NCBI GenBank assembly: GCA_015698045.1
Contig: BLAL01000016.1
Location: forward strand, 1,251,501-1,315,500
Direction of reading: 5' to 3'
Origin: Rhizophagus clarus
Taxonomy: Eukaryota > Glomeromycota > Glomeromycetes > Glomerales > Glomeraceae
DNA length: 64,000 bases
The translations under genes were made by a program, and so were the position numbers. Positions 11,537-22,819 of the stretch are shown piece by piece. Numbering within the stretch: the stretch's first letter is position 1; every line of letters begins with the position of its first letter. The notes below the pieces were generated by a model. It was not told the DNA's origin and ran no database searches. It saw nothing but the letters and a program-made list of their open reading frames with translations.

Positions 11537-11544
11537 AATCCGAC
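11537..11544. repeat. hAT target-site duplication, right copy
   Basis: AATCCGAC is identical to 6767-6774. With one copy and the intervening element ignored, the host transposase frame is continuous. Confidence 0.9.
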
Positions 11545-13676
11545 ATCATAAAGCTGGCATGGTGACTAATCAGATTTGGTAGACGAGACCATTTTTTTGG
11601 TTTTTCGAATTCTTTCCAAACTTCTATAAAATCATCTTCACCTTCCCGTGAAAATAATTCACATGTCAACTTGAGAAGGCGTCCAATTTTTCCCGCGGTT
11701 GCATGATAGACATCCTGCGAAGTCTGTAAATGTCTATCCCTCTTTAAGTTATCCAAGATGCTAGGCTGCGGCCTCAGACCATATTGTGAACCGAGATGTT
11801 TTTTTGCTGACGTACCGTTTTCTCGTAATATTTCTTTAAATTGATTGTCAGTAACGTGATGATATCTTGATATTTTTTGTAGGTCTTGATTAAAATCAGT
11901 TAATGAATTATAAGATACCGAACAAGTGCGACAGCCCTTCATGGCATTGTGTCTTAATACCCCAGCCATATCATTTCCTTGGGGCAAATCAGCGGTCACA
12001 ACACCCAAACCAGCTATCACCCAAGCATCTTGGCCATTTACTTTCATTAATTTTCTTTGTTCAAATTCTTTCATTTCAGAAATAAATGGCTGAATAAACT
12101 CATTAAAATTGCCATCGAATGGGACAAATCCAAGAACAAAATGGTTTTTAAGCAATTTTCTTTCATGAGAGGGCATATTTCCGAATTGCAAGTATATGCC
12201 TCCTAATGAATGATACACATTTCTATATGTACCAAAATCATCATAATACAAATCAATAAACAACTTATATACTGGCAAAGATGATGGTGGTAATCTTAAT
12301 GTGATATAGTCAGAAGGATGTTGATATGAAAATATTACATCACGAATATGCCAACGGCTTTGATATCTATATATTATCTCGGTAATTTGTAATGCGGTTT
12401 CAGGAACGTATTGATGCTGGTATACTATCATTACATTAGCTTTTTCAAGGACTTGGGAAATTGCAATCGTTTGATATGCCTCATCCTTCAGCCATATTTC
12501 ACCAGCAATAGAACGTTCTTGCCTAACTCTTCCTTTAAAAATTTCAGGCAAATTATCATAACTTACAACTTCCTGAATTCTCAGCCGATATTCATTATTG
12601 GCATTTTTTAAAATTGCCCTCAACCTGCCAAGTTGCCGTTCATTATTATAATGATAATAAATAAACTCACCAGATTTATATATCACTATCATATTATAAA
12701 CAAAATAATTAATATGATGGTAACAATACAGGGAATTGATAATATGATTATAAATACCTTCTAATATCTTTATTTGATCATCACCAAAAAGTGGTGATTC
12801 TCCCCACAATGTACCGTGCCAATGTTCTGATTTTGTTTCAGAATCAATTCCAGGACCAAAGTACATGCACCTAAGTATTGAGGGATTATTAAGGACATAC
12901 CAAATAATGTTTCTGATAGAAAATTGGTATGCATTCTTTATTTCTTTAGAAATTGAAGGAGTTTTTTTTGATAAAATGGAGATAGGTTTTGCTGATATAG
13001 GAATAAGAGGAAGACGTTTTCTCCATTCTCGAAATCTTCGAATATTCTTCACTACATGGCTTGGATTGAATTTGGAATTATGAAGAACGTCAACAAGATC
13101 TTCATAAGCACTTGTAGAGATATTATGCTTTTGTAACCAGCAAAAAAGTGAAGCAGTCGTAAAATTTTCAAAATATGGAGCGAATTCTCCATCACCATTA
13201 TAGGATGGCATTTTATTTTTATCAAGTGCTTTATCGACAATTTGATGATGATCATCACCTCCTGTTTCTGCTTCTTCCTCTTCCTCTTCTCCTCCTTCTT
13301 CTGTCTCTTCCTCTTCTTCCTCTTCTCCTCCTTCTTCTGTCTCTTCCTCTTCTTCCTCTTCACCTTCTTCTTCTGTCCCTTCTTCTTCCTCTTCCTCTTC
13401 ATTATATAAATTATCGAATGCATATTGTGAGATTATATCATCATTATCGTATTCATATTGTGAAATCATATCATCATCTTTATGATCATATTGAACCTCC
13501 ATGTCATCATTATTTTTCGGTAAAGGCGGTGATATTTGCATGTTGGTCCGGTAAGAGTGACTAAAGGCAGTGGTTGATGAGGGTGCAAGCGTTGCAGTTC
13601 TATTAGTAAAACAATTTCGAATTCGATATCGTTGTTCTGATACTTCAGTAGTGTTGTAAATATATCGTTTTCTCAT
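11545..13676 (-). pseudogene. Tnp2-like transposase, N-terminal part (truncated by hAT insertion)
   Basis: The frame starts at ATG 13676 and encodes about 710 host residues before it meets the hAT target site at 11544-11537. Another 50 or so residues are read from the hAT end itself, giving an artificial Ala/Glu/Thr-rich tail. Residues of roughly 85-145 form a run of Glu with Thr-Glu-Glu-Gly repeats. A central region includes GIYLQFGNMPSHERK and the Cys-containing HNAMKGCRTCSV, typical of Tnp2-type transposases (pattern recall). It is probably inactive because the conserved C-terminal part is separated from it by 4.76 kb. A possible role as a stand-alone truncated protein cannot be excluded. 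Confidence 0.65.
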
Positions 13677-14092
13677 GGTTAATTAGACTTTTATAATACG
13701 ATAAGAAATTTGGTTATAAATGATAGAACCGAAGAAAATAAGTCTGATTATATATAATTTTTTGTACATTATAACGGGGAGATAAATTCAAAATACAGTG
13801 CACAACGCACACGTTTAATGCATAGGTTCACAAATTCATTTTCAAATTAGAGTTTTGAGTATCAGCTTATATTGGATGAAACGATTCAGATAGTTCGTCC
13901 GAAATGGAAAGCCTGATAAATTAAAAAAAAAATTTTAATGCATAATGTTATAATAAAACTCAAGAATTTTATTTAAATTTATTGCTTAAAGTAGTTATTT
14001 AGGTACGATAAACATTTATTAATATTATTGCTTGTTTATTAATCGGATTACATTCATTTATAACTGAAAATAAGAAAATTAGAATATATTAA
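13677..14092. other. Intergenic between Tnp2-like gene and an unknown gene
   Basis: This is about 415 bp of AT-rich DNA upstream of the Tnp2-like start (13676) and downstream of the unknown gene ending at 14093. It includes GAACCGAAG and CAGTGCACAACGCACACG segments. I see no gene or recognised motif. Confidence 0.5.
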
Positions 14093-15414
14093 CTATAAGC
14101 AAAAATTGAAGAATAAATAATAAATATGTACCGTCAAATTATTAGCGATGTCAAGACCGCTTCGCGACAGAATATATATATCCCTAGTGATGTGATCTAA
14201 TTTCTTGACCGCTTCAAGGTCCTTAGACTTCCAATGGATCTTGAAGCTTTCACGCGTAAATTCTATTAATTTTTCCAACGAATTAATTTTTTTTAATTCG
14301 TTTACATCAACGACGGCAAGTTGACGTCGTAGTATTTTCTTAACGACTACTTCCTCTGAGATATATTCATTGACCTCATGGTCAGAGAACTCCCTAGAAT
14401 AGTAAGAAATATAAACTCGAATAATAATAATGTTATATTATTAAACTAATAACGAAATAGTTATTACCTATTTGTTCCTTGCATGTCTTTTACAAGCAAT
14501 ATGATTGCTTCGTTGAATTTGTTGCGGTAATCGGTGAACTTTTTACTGGCATCTTGCACCAGTTTTTCAGCCTCTTTTTTGAATGATGCAAGGTTGAATA
14601 TTTTATAAACGAGTTGTTGTAGGGCGGAACGCGGAGGGTGTCGACTTCTTAAAAATAAACATTTTAATTCTTCGTCGAAAAGCCTATAATTGTCCTATTA
14701 ATATATAATAATATAACGTTATTAATTGTTTCCTTATCTGAAATGGCACTATTAGCCAATCATAAATTTTTCCATATGATATTACGTTATTGGTATTATC
14801 ATAAGATGCAGGCTTTGAAACTCCAATATCTTGCGATTTCGCAGTAAGCATTTGGTTGGCTAAATTTAATATTTCTGGATTAGCGATTAACCAATTACAA
14901 ATTTGTAGTTGGTTGGTCATCTCCTCAAATTGAGGAGGAATATCTTATATTACATTATAAGTAAAAAAAAAATCAGTATTCATTTATTGTACAGTAAACA
15001 GTAAAAGAGTAAAATTAATATATAAAAAAAAGGTTTACCATCTTGATCACTTTCACTTTCTTCGTTTCTTTCTCTTTCTTCTTTCTCTCTTTCCATCCTA
15101 TCTCTTTCTTTTCTCTCTTTTTCTCTTCTTTCCTTTTCTCTTTTGTCTCTTTCTCTACCTTCTCTTTCTAATTCATTTTCTCTTCTTTCCGTTTCTCTTT
15201 CGTCTCTTTCTCTACCTTCTCTTTCTAATTCATTTTCTCTTCTTTCCTTTTCTCTTCTTTCACTCTCCCTCCTCTTTATTTCTCTCTCTTCTTGTTGGAG
15301 GGCGTTTTCACGAACTCTATCATGAGAAACTATTATGATAATATTAATACGTGACACTTCTTACATAAATAAAAACCAAGATATACCTTTTGTTTGTTTA
15401 TTACGTTTGTTCAT
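14093..15414 (-). CDS. Unrecognised five-exon gene with Arg/Glu coiled coil
   Basis: I do not recognise this family. The model is: exon 1 15414-15387 (MNKRNKQTK), exon 2 15329-15039, exon 3 14943-14750, exon 4 14694-14468, exon 5 14393-14093. All introns are GT..AG and the phases (1, 1, 0, 2) join cleanly into 346 residues. Exon 2 encodes about 80 residues of charged helix with an imperfect 16-residue repeat (ENELEREGRERD-type), predicted coiled coil. Later exons hold mostly helical, non-repetitive sequence (FDEELKCLFLRSRHPPRSAL, KFTDYRNKFNEAI, LEKLIEFTRESFKIHWKSKD). The consistent splicing argues for a real gene. The last intron or end could extend beyond a GTACAT donor near 14130. The satellite at 15440-17160 begins right upstream of its start. 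Confidence 0.6.
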
Positions 15415-15439
15415 TTTTTTTTAACGTTATGAACTTGTT

Positions 15440-17160
15440 AAGATGATTGTAGGATATTATATACAAGAAATATTCAGGGTCTAGAATTTCGATATTGAAT
15501 CAACTATATGTACGGTTTCTAATCATATCGTATCTTCATATTCAAAATTCCTATTTTTGATTTAGAAAAACGGAGAGATCAAACTTAATTTCATATTTTG
15601 AATCATTACAGAAGTTAATTTCGTAATCTAATAGGATAAATGCGGAAAATATTCAGGGGCCAAGATTTCAATATATCAACTATATTATGTGCAGTTATAC
15701 GGTTATCGTGTTGTCATGTTCAGAAATTCCTATTTTTGATTTAGAAAAATGGAGAGATCAAACTTAATTTCATATTTTGGATTATTACAGAAGTTAATTT
15801 CGTAATCTAATAGGATATATGCGGAAAATATTCAGGGACCAAGATTTCAATATTGAATCAACTATATGTACGGTTATACGGTTATCGTGTCTTCATATTC
15901 AAAATTCCTATTTTTGACTTTAAAAAACGGAGAGATCAAACTTAATTTCATATTTTGAATCATTACAGAAGTTAATTTCGTAATCTAATAGGATAAATGC
16001 GGAAAATATTCAGGGGCCAAGATTTCAATATATCAACTATATTATGTGCAGTTATACGATTATCGTGTTGTCATGTTCAAAAATTCCTATTTTTGATTTA
16101 GAAAAATGGAGAGATCAAACTTAATTTCATATTTTGAATCATTACAGAAGTTAATTTCGTAATCTAATAGGATATATGCGGAAAATATTCAGGAGCCAAG
16201 ATTTCAATATATCAACTATATTATGTGCAGTTATACGGTTATCTAATCATATCGTGTTGTCATGTTCAAAAATTCCTATTTTTGATTTAGAAAAACGGAG
16301 AGATCAAACTTAATTTCATATTTTGGATCATTACAGAAGTTAATTTCGTAATCTAATAGGATAAATGCGGAAAATATTCAGGGACCAAGATTTCAATATT
16401 GAATCAACTATGTTATGTGCAGTTATACGGTTATCGTGTTGTCATGTTCAAAAATTCCTATTTTTGATTTAGAAAAACGGAGAGATCAAACTTAATTTCA
16501 TATTTTGAATCATTACAGAAGTTAATTTCGTAATCTAATAGGATATATGCAGAAAATATTCAGGGGCCAAGATTTCAATATATCAACTATATTATGTGCA
16601 GTTATACGGTTATCTAATCATATCGTGTTGTCATGTTCAAAAATTCCTATTTTTGATTTAGAAAAACAGAGAGATCAAACTTAATTTCATATTTTGGATC
16701 ATTACAGAAGTTAATTTCGTAATCTAATAGGATATATGCGGAAAATATTCAGGGGCCAAGATTTCAATATTGAATCAACTATGTTATGTGCGGTTATACG
16801 GTTAATCTAATCATATCGTGTTTCATGTTCAAAAATTCCTATTTTTGATTTAGAAAAACGGAGAGATCAAACTTAATTTCATATTTCGGATTATTACAGA
16901 AGTTAATTTCGTAATCTAATAGGATATATGCGGAAAATATTCAGGGTCCAAGATTTCAATATTGAATCAACTATATTATATGCAGTTATACGGTTATCTA
17001 ATCATATCGTGTCTTCATGTTCAAAAATTCCTATTTTTGATTTATAAAAACGGAGAGATCAAACTTAATTTCATATTGCATATTAAAGAAGCTAATTTCG
17101 TAATCTAAACAGATGACTGTAGGATATATGCGGAAAATATTCAGGGACCAAGATTCCATC
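15440..17160. repeat. Satellite array, about 10 units of 173-195 bp
   Basis: Every unit contains AAATATTCAGGG(G/A)CCAAGATTT, TCCTATTTTTGATTTAGAAA, CGGAGAGATCAAACTTAATT and ACAGAAGTTAATTTCGTAAT. The AAATATTCAGG word recurs roughly every 180 bp from about 15469 to 17132. Length variation comes mainly from an optional TCTAATCATATCGTG insert and from ATTGAATCAACT versus ATATCAACT. There is no conserved frame. The array lies directly upstream of the unknown gene that starts at 15414. Confidence 0.9.
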
Positions 17161-18109
17161 AATTTTTGTTTGACATTGAATTAACTACATTTTTATTTTA
17201 TTTATATTAGTTTATTATGCGATAGAAAACATAAAAATGAAAATACAATAAACAATAAAATTGCTATGTATTTTTAAATTAGTGTCGCTGTATATAACAA
17301 GAATAAGTGATGATAGTGGATCATGGTCATTTGGTCATATCGTATCTTCATATTCAAAATAGATTCTATTTTGATTAAAAAGCGGAGCAATCAACTTGAT
17401 TATATCATCATTGTTGGTAACAGGGTTCAGATAACATTAACTGAAATATCCGAATCTGTGCAGATTACAATATTAACTGAATACGTGAATATCCAGTCCT
17501 CTAAATTAAATATCGCTATAACATAAATAATTTAATTTATATTAATTAGTCTTTAACATTAGCGTATCATATTAAACGATCCTTTTTTTCGTTTGTAAGA
17601 AATGATTTAGTGCAACAATTCGCAGAGGATGGATATATATGTAACTACAGGGGAAAGTCCCCTGCTAATCATTATTCTGCTAATGAAAATCGAAAATCAT
17701 GTAAATTTTTATAATTAAAAGAAATCAACAAAATTTCTCTTTACTAGTAATTGCATGTGATAGAGTAGTTAGCATAACACCAGGTTTCAGGTTCGATTAC
17801 TATGCTACCTTATAGCAATTATTCTCGTAGAGTTTATCGGGTGAAAATTTCCCCATATCCTATCAGGCAGGCGAAAATTTTCCAGTTAAACCTTTACAAA
17901 TACTTTTTTTTATTATTATTTATTAGTAAGATAATATATTTAAACATGATATGTACAAGATAAATGTAAAATATTATTTATTAAATTTATAAATGGTTTT
18001 CAAAAAAGTAAACCTTTTACTTAAAAATGAAATTATTCATTAATTATAAAATGAAATTTATTAAAAAATTATTTAATATCTAAAAAATTACTGACTTGAT
18101 TGTGTTAAA
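17161..18109. other. Intergenic; contains a possible pseudo-tRNA
   Basis: The stretch is mostly AT-rich with no gene. At about 17755-17815 is a tRNA-like segment with GTAGTTAGCA, then GGTTTCAGGTTCGATTACT, which resembles RNA polymerase III A and B boxes. The GGGTGAAAATTTCCCC and GGCGAAAATTTTCC words at 17840-17882 are near-repeats of each other. The frame at 17323-17526 has no recognisable features. Confidence 0.35.
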
Positions 18110-18440
18110 GTGCTCATCCATATGACGATGATGAGGGTGATGGCCGCGGTGTAGATGACGATGATTGTGCTAAATATAAATAAAGCTTTAATTTAAGTTT
18201 ATGTATCTCTTCTTCCTGGCTTGAAATTTGCTCTAAAAAATATCGATCCACTTTAATAGATATGCGTTCTCCCGCTCAGTTTTGTTGTTTAATTTGGCAA
18301 TTATTTGTTCTCCAGCTGTCTCAACAGCTTTTGAAATTCTTGGTACATTATCTGGAGATCAGAAATTTCGATTTCTTTTTGTTGAAATTTCTTCTTTTGT
18401 CATTTTTTTTTCTCTACGTCAGGCCGTTTTCCTAGAATAT
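18110..18440 (-). pseudogene. Decayed coding fragment
   Basis: On the minus strand, MTKEEISTKRNRNF (from about 18402) is followed by a stop, then NVPRISKAVETAGEQIIAKL continuing into a Lys/Glu-rich segment, another stop, and a His-rich stretch (HNHRHLHRGHHPHHRH, near 18170-18120). It looks like a protein remnant with at least two stops. I do not recognise the family. Confidence 0.35.
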
Positions 18441-18589
18441 TAAATAAAGAAAAAATATTTTTTTTTTTATCGAAAAAATAGATGCAATTTTTAATTTATT
18501 ATGGAGGTTCAATAATTTTGGAAATCTATTGTCAAAATTAGTTTAATACAAGCGTAAAATTATTTTAATCTTATCCAATAAACTTCGCA

Positions 18590-19920
18590 AACCGTGATTT
18601 TTTTTATTAATTAATTATCATAAGAATGGCAATGCCATCCTTTAAAAAAATTTCTCGTGATTTGAACTTTGTGACCGTGACTTTTTTTTTTATTAATTAA
18701 TTATCATAAGAACGGCAATGCCATCCTTTAAAAAAATTTCGCGTGATTTGAACTTTGTGACCGTGACTTTTTTTTTTATTAATTAATTATCATAAGAACG
18801 GCATTCGAATGCCATCCTTTAAAAAAATTTCTCGTGATTTGAACTTTGTGACTGTGACTTTTTTTTTATTAATTAATTATCATAAGAACGGCATTCGAAT
18901 GCCATCCTTTAAAAAAATTTCTTGTGATTTGAACTTTGTGACCGTGACTTTTTTTTTTATTAATTAATTATCATAAGAACGGCATTCGAATGCCATCCTT
19001 TAAAAAAATTTCTCGTGATTTGAACTTTGTGACCGTGACTTTTTTTTTTTATTAATTAATTATCATAAGAAAGGCCATTCTTTAAAAAAATTTCTCGTGA
19101 TTTGAACTTTGTGACCGTGACTTTTTTTTTTATTAATTAATTATCATAAGAACGGCATTCGAATGCCATCCTTTAAAAAAATTTCTCGTGATTTGAACTT
19201 TGTGACCATGACTTTTTTTTTTATTAATTAATTATCATAAGAACGGCATTCGAATGCCATCCTTTAAAAAAATTTCTCGTGATTTGAACTTTGTGACCGT
19301 GACTTTTTTTTTTATTAATTAATTATCATAAGAAAGGCATTCGAATGCCATTCTTTAAAAAAATTTCTCATGATTTGAACTTTGTGACCGTGACTTTTTT
19401 TTTTTATTAATTAATTATCATAAGAAAGGCATTCGAATGCCATTCTTTAAAAAAATTTCTCGTGATTTGAACTTTGTGACCGTGACTTTTTTTTTTTATT
19501 AATTAATTATCATAAGAAAGGCATTCGAATGCCATTCTTTAAAAAATTTCTCGTGATTTGAACTTTGTGACCATGACTTTTTTTTTTATTAATTAATTAT
19601 CATAAGAAAGGCATTCAAATGCCATCCTTTAAAAAAATTTCTCGTGATTTGAACTTTGTGACCGTGACTTTTTTTTTTATTAATTAATTATCATAAGAAC
19701 GGCATTCGAATGCCATCCTTTAAAAAAATTTCTCGTGATTTGAACTTTGTGACTGTGACTTTTTTTTTATTAATTAATTATCATAAGAAAGGCATTCGAA
19801 TGCCATCCTTTAAAAAAATTTCTCGTGATTTGAACTTTGTGACCGTGACTTTTTTTTATTAATTAATTATCATAAGAAAGGCATTCGAATGCCATTCTTT
19901 AAAAAATTTCTCGTGATTCC
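18590..19920. repeat. Satellite array, about 15 units of 83-94 bp with palindromic core
   Basis: Units consist of CTCGTGATTTGAACTTTGTG, ACCGTGAC plus a T run, ATTAATTAATTATCATAAGA, and in most units the 14-bp perfect palindrome GGCATTCGAATGCC followed by CTTTAAAAAAATTT. The GAACTTTGTGAC word begins at about 18664, 18750, 18841 and onwards. The array is bracketed by the direct repeat TATCCAATAAACTTCG (about 18573 and 19921). Early units and the unit near 19070 lack the full palindrome. Confidence 0.9.
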
Positions 19921-20987
19921 TATCCAATAAACTTCGTAGTGAATAACAATTGTTCTGGTTAGAATGATATATGTATTATTATTTTTTTGATTCTTATTTA
20001 GCAAGAAAAATTTAAATTTTTTGTGTAAACTGAATTAACCAATTACAATTTTGATATTTGTATTATTACTACATCAGAATCATTTCAACTTTATAATGAA
20101 TTTCCCATTGTTATATTTGTGATTCTAGAGGCGTCTTAGTCTTAAAAATTTAAATATATTTTAAGTGTGTCAAATGATTAATTATGTGCTGTGCCTGCGT
20201 AAAAAAATTTTTCAGTTATTTTACATCATTTAAAAATATCTTATTATTTTAATTACATGCGTAATGCTATGTGCCGAATAACAATGAAGATCTGCAATCA
20301 ATTAGATGGACAATAAAAACCTGATTGCCATTATAGTGTACATTTTTAAATTTAGGATTATATGACTTGGGCTAATTCCTCGATGAAAGCACATATTATT
20401 TAATTAAATTTTTTTATTATTGATTGTGTAAACTGAATTAACCAATTACAATTTTGATATTTATATTATTACTACATCAGAATCATTCCAACTTTATAAT
20501 GAATTTCCCATTGTTATATTTGTGATTCTAGAGGCGTCTTAGTCTTAAAAATTTTAAGTGTGTCAAATAATTAATTATGTGCTGTGCCTGCGTAAAAAAA
20601 TTTTTCAGTTTATTTACGACATTTAAAAATATCTAATTACATGCGTAATATTTAAAAAAATGTGCATTATAATGCCGATCAGATTTTTGTTGTCTAACAA
20701 TCGACATCTAATTGATTGCAGATCTTCAAATATTATAATGTGTCGGCCTTCCACGTCACTTAAAAAATATCATTATTTTAATTACTCGCGTAATTATAGC
20801 ACTAAGATTACATGATTTTGACTAATTCCTCGATGAAAGCACATATTATTTAATCGAATGGTGTTTATCATATAGTACAATTAAAAAAATATATATATAA
20901 AAAGAGATAAAATTCCTTTTCAAAAAAATCAGAAAAATCATCATAATAAACAATCAAGAAATTTGTCTGGTTTCGTAAATTTTTAAA
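19921..20987. repeat. About 400-bp tandem duplication with an internally inverted segment
   Basis: Sequence from about 20021-20404 recurs at 20424-20858. Shared words include AACTGAATTAACCAATTACA, ATTCTAGAGGCGTCTTAGTC and CTAATTCCTCGATGAAAGCA. Between them the first copy has GAAGATCTGCAATCAATTAG (about 20286), whereas the second carries its reverse complement, CTAATTGATTGCAGATCTTC (about 20709), so a segment of about 75 bp is flipped. No gene is present. The right end, with a TATATATATAAA box near 20890, is the likely promoter of the gene at 20988. Confidence 0.75.
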
Positions 20988-22819
20988 ATGTCCCAACCTT
21001 CGCCATCATTTCATCCTGAAGATAAATCCAATTCAGAAAATGAGACCAACTCAGAAAGTGATTCACCTTCTGAATTGGACCAAAGGTTTAGTTCCAAGAT
21101 CTCCTGGAAAAGGACCAAACATAAATATTCCCCATATATAATTCCATTAGAAAATTCTCCGTTCTTAGAACAAATTGCGACAGCAGGTCTGTCAGATGAA
21201 CAAATTGTGACGGCAGGTCCGTCAGATGAACAAATTGTGATGGCAGGTTCATCAGATGAACAAATTGTGATGGCAGGTTCGTCAGACGAATAAATTGTGA
21301 TGGCAGGTTCGTCGAGGAAAAGGAAGGACGAAAAGCCTATTGAAAGTAAAGAAGCAAAAAAAGTCAAATTAATCTCAGTAGGAAACTTGAAAGAAAAAGG
21401 TAAAATATATATATTATTATATACATATACTATTCTAATAGCTGTAGAATCATACATTATGTAAAAAATCTGACTTTTTTTATGAGAATCTGTTATTAAT
21501 TATCGCATTACAAATTTATTTTTATTCAAGACACAATCGAAATTCTTTCGGAAGATCATTACGAAGTCCAGCAATTTCTAGAAAATATTCCCGCAAATAC
21601 TTTGAAAGACGGGTTGGTTGCTCTAAAGAGCATGAGTGGCAGCAATTGTAAAAAAATAATTTTGAATATAGATGAACAAAAATTGACTGCAGTACTTCCG
21701 TCGGGTTCACTAGATATAAAACCGACATTTTACATGGCTGATCAACGTTTTATAGAAACGGAAGAGAGCAGGTTTCTAGATAATCCCTATATACTTCGGC
21801 GATTACCTGCTGAAGACAATAGCAATAATAATACAACAATAGGGATCAATCTTTTATATAAAGAAAAGGCAGCTAATGATGAAAATCTTAAGGAAGATAT
21901 ATTAGCCGTTGCATGGCTAATATATCATTTAAGAACAGTCCAAGATCGTCTGCCAATAAACCCCCCGATGATGCAACCTAATTACGATAACAAAAAATAT
22001 ATACAGAATCTACAGGAATATTATGATAATTATTTGGAAAAGGGAATGGAGTTTGATGGCTCCAAAATAAAAGGTGCTATTTCCCTAACTAAAAACATTG
22101 ATGACGATCATAATTCAAGAATTAATTTTCTGGATAAAATAGACGATGGTAATATGTCTTTATTAATAGAGGATATGCTTACAATATTAGATGAAATAAA
22201 ATCAGAAGATGAAACTTCTGAATTATCAAGAAGAAGAAACGTTAGGAGATACTCGTATTTTCACGAGTTATATAAGAAAACATTAGAAGCAGTCGCTTCC
22301 GAGCCAAAATCATTTGGCGAAATGAATGCTTCAAAAGCTAAAGATATATTAGAAAACTTTCTTAAGAAAGCTGAAGAAAAACTGACACAAAGACAATGGA
22401 GAAGCTACAGAACTTCAGCTGAGAGAATGAACAAGTTGTGGAATATATGCAATAAAAGTTTTGTAATATTCGATCTTGTAACCGGTCTCACGCCCAATTT
22501 ATTTGAACGATTACCGAGTAGGGAAAGTGCAGAACGATGGTTTATAATAATCGAAAAAGGAATCTATTATACCCAGCAGGAGTATAGAGGTATTCAAAAG
22601 CAACAGCAGGAGGAGAAGGAAGTTACTGATAATGACGGTGGCAATAGTAGTAATAATAGTGGAAATGAAGGACAGGGAAGTGGAAAGGGAAGGGGAAGCG
22701 GAGGACGGGGAAGTAGAAGGGGACGGGGAAGAGGAAAAGGAAGAGGAAGAGGAAGGGGAAGAGGAAGAGGAAGAGGGAATAAAGCTGGTAACAGTAAAGG
22801 AAAGGAAAAAGCAGTCTAA
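20988..22819 (+). pseudogene. Gly/Arg-tailed protein of unknown family with one internal stop
   Basis: Exon 1 (20988-21399) and exon 2 (21531-22819) join in phase 1 to 566 codons. Exon 1 has an acidic Ser/Glu-rich start and then five copies of a ten-residue repeat (SDEQIVMAGS type). In the last copy the Gln codon is TAA (21291-21293), where earlier copies have CAA. Downstream, in the same frame, come a basic RKRKDEK segment, a large mainly helical domain (for example YFHELYKKTLEAVASEPKSF, WRSYRTSAERMNKLWNIC), and an RGG/RGRG-rich tail of about 40 residues typical of RNA-binding or nucleolar proteins. Without the stop the gene looks intact, so it is a recent nonsense allele, a readthrough case, or a sequencing error. 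I do not recognise the central domain. Confidence 0.6.

Larger units (their letters stand above)
4730..13676 (-). mobile_element. Tnp2-like (CACTA-type) transposon gene body, interrupted by nested insertions
   Basis: The minus strand encodes one long transposase-like gene in two parts, 13676-11545 and 6774-4730. Between them sits a 4.76-kb hAT element flanked by the 8-bp duplication AATCCGAC. If the hAT and one duplicate are ignored, the frame continues directly across the insertion point (MMSD, then YFQLAMIMPFILYRFLK) to a GT splice donor at 6716. The following intron carries a second element (6046-6687). The assignment to Tnp2-like proteins rests on overall plan: an acidic N-terminus, a central region with a CRTC motif, and a C-terminal conserved region. 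I could not identify the element's own terminal repeats, so its outer ends are unknown. Confidence 0.65.

Noticed and set aside
13052..13423. Lys/Arg-rich minus-strand frame and the Leu-rich plus-strand frame 13175-13564
   Set aside because: Both are other-frame readings of the Glu-rich repeat (GAA/GAG codons) of the Tnp2-like protein.
15143..15325. Ser/Leu-rich plus-strand frame
   Set aside because: It is the antisense of the Arg/Glu coiled-coil exon of the gene at 14093-15414.
18590..19920. CRISPR array
   Set aside because: The units are contiguous without unique spacers and the DNA is eukaryotic; it is ordinary satellite DNA.
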